A DNA stretch of 64,000 bases from Capnocytophaga leadbetteri (lineage in GTDB: Bacteria > Bacteroidota > Bacteroidia > Flavobacteriales > Flavobacteriaceae). Location of the stretch: positions 1 through 64,000 of the forward strand of contig NZ_QBKG01000002.1 of NCBI RefSeq assembly GCF_003054025.1, given 5' to 3'. This document shows, one piece after another, positions 54,055 to 60,000 of the stretch (the stretch's first letter is position 1; each line of letters begins with the position of its first letter). Both the position numbers and the translations under genes were made by a program. The notes under the pieces were generated by a model. That model saw only the letters and a list, made by a program, of their open reading frames with translations. It ran no database searches and was not told the origin of the DNA.

Positions 54055-54298
54055 CACATTCGTGCTAAACCTAACATTATGAAAGTTATGTATATCATAT
54101 CTAAGATATTAACCTTAGCTGGACTTGCTCAAAGTAGAATTATTTCTCTTGAGGTTTGTCTCTATGAAATATTAATGCTATATTTGCACATTCGTGCTAA
54201 ACCTAACATTATGAAAGTTATGTATATCATATCTAAGATATTAACCTTAGCTGGACTTGCTCAAAGTAGAATTATTTCTCTTGAGGTTTGTCTCTATG
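54035..54298 (+). repeat. Exact tandem duplication of 132 bp
   Basis: Unit 1 (54035-54166) and unit 2 (54167-54298) are identical as read base by base, followed by three further bases (54299-54301) that continue the pattern. The length is 44 codons, so the plus-strand frame continues across the junction. The edges share short homology: GAAA on both sides of each junction. Confidence 0.95.
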
Positions 54299-54318
54299 AA
54301 ATGACATTTCCCTTATAG
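54079..54318 (+). CDS. Possible Neo-type repeat ORF (two units)
   Basis: Starting at ATG 54079, 25 bases after a -7 element, the frame encodes 79 residues: MKVMYIISKILTLAGLAQSR then IISLEVCLYE, the bridge ILMLYLHIRAKPNI, a second identical MKVM...CLYE block and a short tail MTFPL. Within a 132-base unit this frame has no stop, so a longer concatemer would be open indefinitely. The peptide is hydrophobic and helix-prone, as reported for Neo proteins of DRT2. It lies opposite in strand to the RT. I give low confidence to its expression from the chromosome itself. Confidence 0.4.
   Translation: MKVMYIISKILTLAGLAQSRIISLEVCLYEILMLYLHIRAKPNIMKVMYIISKILTLAGLAQSRIISLEVCLYEMTFPL
54156..54186 (+). promoter_or_regulatory. 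Promoter spanning the repeat junction
   Basis: TTG at 54156-54158 comes from the end of unit 1 and TATATTTG at 54179-54186 from the start of unit 2, with an exact 20-base spacer. Such a promoter arises at every junction of a concatemer, as described for DRT2 cDNA. Confidence 0.65.
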
Positions 54319-54418
54319 TTTTTCATATAAGGCTATAGGATTTCTCCTAACCAAAAAACACAATAGTTCGGCTATTTCACTACTCTTATATTTTCAACCT
54401 TGTATTCTAAAATCTCTG

Positions 54419-54448
54419 CAAATATACAACTAAAAACCAAAAAGGCAA
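54419..54448 (-). promoter_or_regulatory. Promoter for the RNA/RT module
   Basis: On the minus strand TTG (54448-54446), a 19-base spacer and TATATTTG (54426-54419). The -33 element lies within the carB terminator hairpin. Confidence 0.65.
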
Positions 54449-54466
54449 GCCTAGGCTTGCCCTTTT
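54440..54466 (-). terminator. Rho-independent terminator after carB
   Basis: On the minus strand GGCAAGCC and GGCTTGCC pair (54461-54454 with 54451-54444) and T residues follow. It insulates carB from the RT module. Confidence 0.85.
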
Positions 54467-54472
54467 AGTTCT

Positions 54473-57325
54473 TTATTTTGAAAGATACATCTTCCTCCTC
54501 GTATAAATCTCATAGAAAGCATCATCTTTAAGGCTATCTATAAACAAGATGCTTTCGCCAGTAGATTTCATTTCAGGTCCTAGCTTCTTATCTACATTCG
54601 GGAATTTGTTGAACGAGAACACAGGTTGCTTGATAGCAAAGCCCTCTAAGTGCGGATTGAAATGGAAATCAGTGAGTTTCTTCTCGCCAAGCATTACTTT
54701 GGTAGCGTAGTTTACGTACGGCTCTTGGTAAGCTTTAGAGATAAATGGCACCGTACGAGAGGCACGTGGGTTTGCCTCAATGATATAAACCACATCGTCT
54801 TTTACAGCAAACTGCACATTGATAAGCCCTACCGTGTTTAGTGCTAAGGCTATTTTATGAGTATGGTCTTTTATTTGTTGTAACACAAACTCACCCAAGT
54901 TGAATGGTGGCAAGGTAGCATTACTATCGCCTGAGTGAATACCACAAGGCTCTATATGCTCCATAATACCAATGATATACACATTCTCGCCATCACAAAT
55001 AGCATCAGCTTCAGCTTCTATGGCGCCATCGAGATAATGGTCGAGTAGTAGTTTGTTGTTAGGTATCTTGCGTAAGAGGTCTACTACGTGTGCTTCCAAC
55101 TCTTCTTTGTTGATAACAATCTTCATACCTTGCCCACCCAATACATACGAAGGACGCACGAGTAGCGGAAAGTCAAGTTCATCAGCAAGTTTGAGCGCCT
55201 CATCAGCGGTTTCAGCCACACCAAAACGAGGATAAGGAATATTATTCTCTTTCAGCAGGGTTGAAAAACTACCTCTATCTTCTGCCAAGTCAAGCGACTG
55301 GAAGCTAGTACCTATAATTTTAATCCCATATTTATCTAATTTCTCAGCCAATTTCAAGGCTGTTTGTCCGCCAAGCTGTACAATTACTCCCTCTGGCTTT
55401 TCGTGTTGAATAATATCATAGATGTACTCCCAGAACACAGGCTCAAAATAGAGTTTGTTAGCCGTATCAAAGTCGGTAGAAACAGTCTCAGGGTTGCAGT
55501 TGATCATTATGGTTTCATAACCGCACTCTTCAGCAGCCAATACCCCGTGCACACAGCAGTAGTCGAACTCAATACCTTGCCCTATGCGATTAGGACCTGA
55601 ACCGAGTACTACCACCTTTTTGCGGTCGGTTACTACGCTGTCGTTAGCTACATATTCCTTGCCGTCAGCGGTGCGTATAGGAGCCTCAAAAGTAGAGTAG
55701 TAGTAGGGGGTCTGTGCCTTAAACTCAGCAGCACAAGTGTCTACCAATTTAAACACACGACGTATGTTCAGTTCCTCACGCTTCTTGTGTACCTCACTCT
55801 CCCAACAGCCCAGCATATAAGCTATTTGTCGGTCGGCAAACCCTTTTTGTTTGGCTTCAAAAAGGAGTTCTTTAGGTAGGGTGTCTATCTTGTAGCGAGA
55901 TATTTCTTTTTCGAGCGCACAGAGTTCTTCATATTGTTTGAGGAACCACATATCTATCTTGGTAATTTCGTGTATGCGGCTTAACGGAATACCCATCTGT
56001 ACCGCATCGTATATTACGAATACCCTATCCCAGCTGGGGTAGGTTAGTTTTTCAATAATCTGTTCGTAGTTCTTATAGCCTTTGCCATCTGCCCCTAAAC
56101 CATTGCGTTTGATTTCAAGCGATTGAGTTGCTTTCTGCAATGCCTCTTGGAAAGAACGCCCTATACCCATTACCTCACCTACCGACTTCATTTGCAAGCC
56201 AATAGTACGGTCAGAACCTTCGAACTTGTCAAAGTTCCAACGCGGTATTTTCACAATCACATAATCCAATGTAGGCTCAAAGAAAGCGGAAGTGGATTTA
56301 GTGATTTGGTTTTGCAATTCGTCTAAATGATAGCCAATAGCCAGTTTGGTAGCAATCTTAGCAATAGGATAACCTGTAGCCTTAGAAGCCAAAGCCGAAG
56401 AGCGCGATACACGTGGGTTAATTTCAATAGCGATAATATCTTCCTTTTCATCAGGCGATACCGCAAACTGCACATTGCAACCGCCGGCAAAATCGCCTAT
56501 ACTACGCATCATCTTAATAGCCATATCGCGCATACGTTGGAAAGTGCGGTCAGATAGAGTCATCGCAGGAGCTACAGTAATAGAATCCCCCGTGTGGATA
56601 CCCATAGGGTCCATATTTTCAATGGTACAGATAATGGCCACATTGTCGTTCTTGTCGCGCAAAAGTTCGAGCTCGTATTCCTTCCAGCCTAAAAGGGCTT
56701 TATCGATAAGCACCTCGTGGATAGGCGAGGCTTCCAAACCGCGATTGAGGAGCATATCAAAATCCTCTTTTTTATAGACGATAGAAGCTCCTGTACCGCC
56801 CAAAGTAAAAGACGGACGTATTACTAACGGAAAACCAAAGCGTTGTGCGATTTCTTTTCCTTTGAGGAAAGAAGTAGCTGTTTCAGACGGTGCCATTGGG
56901 ATACCAATCTGGTCAAGCAGTATCCGGAACTTCTCGCGGTCTTCAGTGATTTGTATGGCATCAATATCTACCCCGATGATTTCAACCCCAAAGTCTTTCC
57001 AGATACCTTTTTCATCAGCCTCAATACAAAGGTTCAGAGCGGTTTGTCCGCCCATTGTAGGGAGTACAGCATCTATTTCAGGGTGAGCTTTTAGAATTTC
57101 CACTAATGATTTAGTAGTGAGAGGTTTCAGATAGACCACATCCGCCATAGAGGGGTCTGTCATAATGGTAGCAGGGTTAGAGTTAATAAGTATGGTTTTG
57201 ATACCATCTTCGCGCAAAGAGCGCAATGATTGCGAGCCTGAGTAGTCGAACTCGCAGGCTTGTCCGATGATAATAGGTCCTGATCCTATGAGCAGAACAC
57301 AATGTAGGTCGTTTCTTCTTGGCAT
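54473..57325 (-). CDS. carB: Carbamoyl phosphate synthase large subunit
   Basis: CarB makes carbamoyl phosphate from bicarbonate, ammonia and two ATP for arginine and pyrimidines. The start at ATG 57325 (MPRRNDLHCVLLIGSGPIII) gives 950 residues; a TTG at 57361 would overlap the upstream gene. Both ATP-grasp halves are clear: GGTGASIVYKKEDF, TMGGQTALNLCIE in the first and VVLGSGPNRIGQGIEFDYCC (about 584-603), VQLGGQTALKLAEKL, GGQGMKIVINKEEL in the second. The end is short: the C-terminal MGS-like regulatory domain found in enterobacterial CarB (about 1070 residues) is missing, as is usual in Flavobacteriia. carA is not adjacent. Confidence 0.96.
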   Translation of the reverse strand: MPRRNDLHCVLLIGSGPIIIGQACEFDYSGSQSLRSLREDGIKTILINSNPATIMTDPSMADVVYLKPLTTKSLVEILKAHPEIDAVLPTMGGQTALNLCIEADEKGIWKDFGVEIIGVDIDAIQITEDREKFRILLDQIGIPMAPSETATSFLKGKEIAQRFGFPLVIRPSFTLGGTGASIVYKKEDFDMLLNRGLEASPIHEVLIDKALLGWKEYELELLRDKNDNVAIICTIENMDPMGIHTGDSITVAPAMTLSDRTFQRMRDMAIKMMRSIGDFAGGCNVQFAVSPDEKEDIIAIEINPRVSRSSALASKATGYPIAKIATKLAIGYHLDELQNQITKSTSAFFEPTLDYVIVKIPRWNFDKFEGSDRTIGLQMKSVGEVMGIGRSFQEALQKATQSLEIKRNGLGADGKGYKNYEQIIEKLTYPSWDRVFVIYDAVQMGIPLSRIHEITKIDMWFLKQYEELCALEKEISRYKIDTLPKELLFEAKQKGFADRQIAYMLGCWESEVHKKREELNIRRVFKLVDTCAAEFKAQTPYYYSTFEAPIRTADGKEYVANDSVVTDRKKVVVLGSGPNRIGQGIEFDYCCVHGVLAAEECGYETIMINCNPETVSTDFDTANKLYFEPVFWEYIYDIIQHEKPEGVIVQLGGQTALKLAEKLDKYGIKIIGTSFQSLDLAEDRGSFSTLLKENNIPYPRFGVAETADEALKLADELDFPLLVRPSYVLGGQGMKIVINKEELEAHVVDLLRKIPNNKLLLDHYLDGAIEAEADAICDGENVYIIGIMEHIEPCGIHSGDSNATLPPFNLGEFVLQQIKDHTHKIALALNTVGLINVQFAVKDDVVYIIEANPRASRTVPFISKAYQEPYVNYATKVMLGEKKLTDFHFNPHLEGFAIKQPVFSFNKFPNVDKKLGPEMKSTGESILFIDSLKDDAFYEIYTRRKMYLSK

Positions 57326-57348
57326 TTTATATAGATATTGCTGTGTTT

Positions 57349-59058
57349 TTATTTTTTCCAAATTTGCTTAGCTTTTTCATATAAGAATAAAGCTCTTTCT
57401 TCTATTGTTTTTTCATCCCATTCAGGATATTCTAAGAATTGACTAATAGTCTTAAGTCCTCCTGAATATTCTATCAATCCTCCCTTTTTATTTTTTCCTT
57501 TTAGTTTATCTTCCCATTTACTATCTCTTATAGATGAATTTAAAGATTGAGTTATAATCGTTAGGTTACCTAATGTTAATAATTTACGATCTCTATTTAT
57601 CTCACTTTCTTTAGAAGATAGTTTATCCCAATTATTTCTCCATTTCTTAGGCATTAAATGTTCTAAGCTATACTTGTTTATTCCTAAAAGAGCTGTAGAA
57701 TCTTTTTCATTTCTAATTTTAGATTCTATAAGATAGAGTATACCTGCTGATTGTTTGTTAATCAATATAGATGTGTTAAAGCCTTTTTCAAGTTCATCAT
57801 CAGTAGGAAGAAAGTTTACTTTATCATCTCTTTTTTCTATATAATCTAAAAACTCTTGTTTAGATAAAACTCTATTATTTATCAACTTATCAGTAAATAA
57901 CTGATTGTAGTTTTTAGTGTTAGAATGAGTAATCATTCTTCTCATTATGTAGGTTTCAATAATACCAAATAACTCATTCTTAGTTGTCTCATCCGAAATG
58001 TTTCTAAGAATATAAAGAGTATAAGGTATTAATGTAGTGGTGTCTAACCCAAAAATAATAGTATTAATACGGTCTATTCCAAAATCTTGGGTAAGCTCTT
58101 CTCCTAATATTTCGTAGTTGAAGTTTTTCTTAAATAGCAAAGCATATTCTTTTATCTCTGATAAAATAGCTTCCTTATTATCATTAAGATAGCTCTTTAT
58201 AAAGTTTTTATAAGATTCAAAAAGATGCTCTACTTTTGCATATGCATCCTTATCTTCTGCTTTTACTTTAAAATCAGTCTCTTGAATTTTTATTTGTAGA
58301 TAGGCAAAGAAAAATAGGTCAATAAATGTTCTTCTTAACCGACCTGCAATTATTTCTCTATCCCAATAATTTTTGGTTTCCTCGTCTTTCTCAAAAACTT
58401 CTTTCCAATATTCATTATATTTTTCAATATCATCTCTATTGAAAAAATAATTTTTAAGGAGTTCTGCAGTAGTAAGTTTAACTCCTAACGAGTTGATTGT
58501 GTCAAAAATTTGTTGCTCATCTTCATCTTGGCTTAGGTCTATTCCTACAAACAATACGTTTGAAAGGATACTATCTAAATTGAGTTTATTTGGAACTAAA
58601 TTATCTTTAAAGTAATTATAGGCTTGAGTAATGTTGCTTTCACCTTCTAAATCTTTTAACTCTGTTAGTGCTAATATTTCATTGAATGCCTTAATATCAT
58701 TGTGGTTATGTAATAAGGCATTGCTATTATCTCTTAACTTAAAACTTCTATCGAATGTAGAATTTTCATTTGTTTTTAAGCATAGTACTTTAAAAAAAAT
58801 ATTAAGTGTAGTGAGCCTTTGTTGTCCATCTATCACAGTTCTTTTGTCTCCAATTCTTGCCCCAGTGGTAGTTTCCTGCTGTTTTAATATTACAGATCCT
58901 AAAAAGTAAGGTTTGTTAGATTCAGTAATATCTTTCATATCTTCTAATAATCGTTCCCATTGAGGTTGCCCCCATACATAGGCTCTTTGAAAAAAAGGAA
59001 TCTCTAAAACACGATTCCCATTGAAAATATCATTAATGGTTCTTTTTCCAGCATCCAT
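57349..59058 (-). CDS. DUF262/DUF1524 protein (GmrSD-type restriction family)
   Basis: A 569-residue protein with the DUF262 domain at the N-terminus: IPFFQRAYVWGQPQWERLLEDM (cut; about 18-39) and the defining RTVIDGQQRLTTLN (about 70-83), a ParB-like NTP-using fold. The C-terminus has a DUF1524 HNH-like nuclease region: SLEHLMPKKW (about 463-472) and GNLTIITQSLNSSIRDSKWEDK (cut; about 498-519). This fusion is that of GmrSD type IV modification-dependent restriction enzymes and related defence proteins. It is AT-rich and lies beside carB. The substrate DNA modification is unknown. Confidence 0.85.
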   Translation of the reverse strand: MDAGKRTINDIFNGNRVLEIPFFQRAYVWGQPQWERLLEDMKDITESNKPYFLGSVILKQQETTTGARIGDKRTVIDGQQRLTTLNIFFKVLCLKTNENSTFDRSFKLRDNSNALLHNHNDIKAFNEILALTELKDLEGESNITQAYNYFKDNLVPNKLNLDSILSNVLFVGIDLSQDEDEQQIFDTINSLGVKLTTAELLKNYFFNRDDIEKYNEYWKEVFEKDEETKNYWDREIIAGRLRRTFIDLFFFAYLQIKIQETDFKVKAEDKDAYAKVEHLFESYKNFIKSYLNDNKEAILSEIKEYALLFKKNFNYEILGEELTQDFGIDRINTIIFGLDTTTLIPYTLYILRNISDETTKNELFGIIETYIMRRMITHSNTKNYNQLFTDKLINNRVLSKQEFLDYIEKRDDKVNFLPTDDELEKGFNTSILINKQSAGILYLIESKIRNEKDSTALLGINKYSLEHLMPKKWRNNWDKLSSKESEINRDRKLLTLGNLTIITQSLNSSIRDSKWEDKLKGKNKKGGLIEYSGGLKTISQFLEYPEWDEKTIEERALFLYEKAKQIWKK

Positions 59059-59105
59059 AGTAATTAAATATTTTGTTTTTGAATTGGAGGTTGTCTAAAA
59101 AGTTT

Positions 59106-59160
59106 TTCGTGTATGCTGACCGTCACTTCTCCCCCTTTGAAGGGGGCAGGGGGGGATGTT
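59106..59160 (-). repeat. GC-rich dispersed repeat, copy 2
   Basis: Reverse complement of the copy at 16819-16871, with the CCCCCTTTGAAGGGGG near-palindrome (plus strand 59131-59146). Confidence 0.85.
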
Positions 59161-59277
59161 AATAATCAGAGTTATAAAAATCTAAATTATATTAACAAGC
59201 CTTTTTAAAGGAGAAATAAAACTTTTCGGATACCTCATAAAAAAATAGCTACATCTTTCAAAAGAAAAATATAGCTA

Positions 59278-59379
59278 CTATAATAATAAAGAATATTGTT
59301 GCCCTGCGTATCTCTTTCGAGTACTGCCTATCAAAGCACTAAAGAGTGCTAACTGACTCATATTCTTAAAGGTGTTCAT
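59278..59379 (-). other. Tiny ORF, 33 residues, possibly a gene remnant
   Basis: From ATG 59379 the frame reads MNTFKNMSQLALFSALIGST then RKRYAGQQYSLLL and stops at 59278. It lies downstream of tRNA-Gly(CCC) on the same strand. A hydrophobic start and basic RKR segment are seen, but there is no known match in my memory. It may be chance or a decayed gene. Confidence 0.25.
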
Positions 59380-59409
59380 TTAACAATTAATAACTGCACA
59401 TTAAAAAAG

Positions 59410-59482
59410 AGCGAAAAACGGGTCTCGAACCCGCGACCTCAACCTTGGGAAGGTTGCGCTCTACCAACTGTGCTATTTTCGC
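59410..59482 (-). tRNA. tRNA-Gly (CCC anticodon), variant copy
   Basis: A complete cloverleaf: acceptor GCGAAAA/TTTTCGC, anticodon arm CAACC-TTCCCAA-GGTTG with anticodon CCC, T arm GCGGG-TTCGAGA-CCCGT, discriminator U. The D stem reads GCAC/GAGC, giving an A-A mismatch at positions 12-23, where the nearby GCC gene has GCTC. No encoded CCA. It has its own copy of the promoter seen before tRNA-Gly(GCC). Confidence 0.85.
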
Positions 59483-59494
59483 TTATTTATGCTG

Positions 59495-59524
59495 CAAAGG
59501 TACAACAAAATTTAATACCTGCAA
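59495..59524 (-). promoter_or_regulatory. Promoter for tRNA-Gly (CCC)
   Basis: On the minus strand TTG (59524-59522), a 19-base spacer and TACCTTTG (59502-59495). The surrounding sequence closely matches 59923-59957. Confidence 0.75.
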
Positions 59525-59642
59525 ATTTATACCTGAAAAATTGCACTTACTACTGGAATAGGCGATTTAATTTACCTACATCAGAGGTAGCAAATGTTAC
59601 AGCTGTTTCCATAGTCAAATATTTTTAAAGGTTATGTAAAAG

Positions 59643-59678
59643 CAAAAAATCATTACTCTCGTTAGAAAGTAATGATTG
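59643..59678 (-). terminator. Terminator after tRNA-Leu
   Basis: AATCATTACT and AGTAATGATT pair perfectly over 10 bp (arms 59648-59657 and 59668-59677), followed on the minus strand by T residues. Confidence 0.85.
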
Positions 59679-59686
59679 TTTGTTCG

Positions 59687-59772
59687 TACTCGGAGCGGGA
59701 CTTGAACCCGCACAGGCATTGCTGCCCACTGGATTTTAAGTCCAGCGTGTCTACCGATTCCACCATCCGAGC
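59687..59772 (-). tRNA. tRNA-Leu (TAA anticodon)
   Basis: An 86-base class II tRNA: acceptor GCTCGGA/TCCGAGT (terminal G-U pair), anticodon arm CTGGA-CTTAAAA-TCCAG with anticodon TAA, a long variable arm TGGGCAGCAATGCCTG and T arm TGCGGGTTCAAGTCCCGC. Discriminator A is right for leucine. It follows tRNA-Gly(GCC) on the same transcript. Confidence 0.92.
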
Positions 59773-59802
59773 ATCATCGTTATATGTAAGTAACAAAAAA
59801 AG

Positions 59803-59875
59803 AGCGAAAAACGGGGTTCGAACCCGCGACCTCAACCTTGGCAAGGTTGCGCTCTACCAACTGAGCTATTTTCGC
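59803..59875 (-). tRNA. tRNA-Gly (GCC anticodon)
   Basis: A standard cloverleaf: acceptor GCGAAAA/TTTTCGC, D stem GCTC/GAGC, anticodon arm CAACC-TTGCCAA-GGTTG with anticodon GCC, T arm GCGGG-TTCGAAC-CCCGT, discriminator U. It is followed by tRNA-Leu 30 bases later. Confidence 0.95.
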
Positions 59876-59923
59876 TTGTGTTTTTCAGTAAGTTTGCAGC
59901 TGATTTGTTTCTCATTTGCGGTG

Positions 59924-59953
59924 CAAAGGTACAACAAATTTCAATACCTGCAA
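59924..59953 (-). promoter_or_regulatory. Promoter for the tRNA-Gly/tRNA-Leu unit
   Basis: On the minus strand TTG (59953-59951), a 19-base spacer and TACCTTTG (59931-59924). Confidence 0.75.
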
Positions 59954-60000
59954 ATTTTTTCTTACTTTTTTTACAACTTTTTTTGCTTCAAAAAGCTAAC

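Larger units (their letters stand above)
53899..54412 (-). ncRNA. Template non-coding RNA candidate of the DRT2-like system
   Basis: On the minus strand the 5' arm AAGAGTAGTGAAAT then AGCCG (54387-54369) pairs with CGGCT (53927-53923) and, after a 10-base bulge, with ATTTCACTACTCTT (53912-53899), a 14 + 5 bp closing stem. Local hairpins include TAGGA-GAAA-TCCTA (54349-54336, GNRA-type loop), CCTTATA/TATAAGG (54332-54311), and AGAAGATA-GTGT-TATCTTCT (53956-53937). A minus-strand promoter sits just upstream (54419-54448). The order promoter, RNA, RT is that of DRT2. The length is about 490 bases with two repeat units, about 360 with one. Confidence 0.68.
53885..54472. other. Long intergenic region of the RT module
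   Basis: This 588-base region between the RT gene and the end of carB holds the template RNA candidate (53899-54412), the 132 bp tandem duplication (54035-54298), its opposite-strand ORF and promoters, and the carB terminator. Confidence 0.85.
59059..59409. other. Intergenic region between the DUF262 gene and the tRNAs
   Basis: This stretch holds the GC-rich repeat (59106-59160), a small hairpin AGCACT-AAAG-AGTGCT (59335-59350) and a tiny minus-strand frame (59278-59379). The rest is AT-rich with repeated ATAGCTAC words; I see no ordinary gene. Confidence 0.7.

Noticed and set aside
54035-54298. CRISPR array
   Set aside because: The units are 132 bases, directly joined without spacers, and only two in number; no cas genes are near.
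57326-57361. TTG start giving a 962-residue CarB
   Set aside because: It would overlap the DUF262 gene; MPRRNDLHCVLLIGSGPIII at ATG 57325 is the normal family start.
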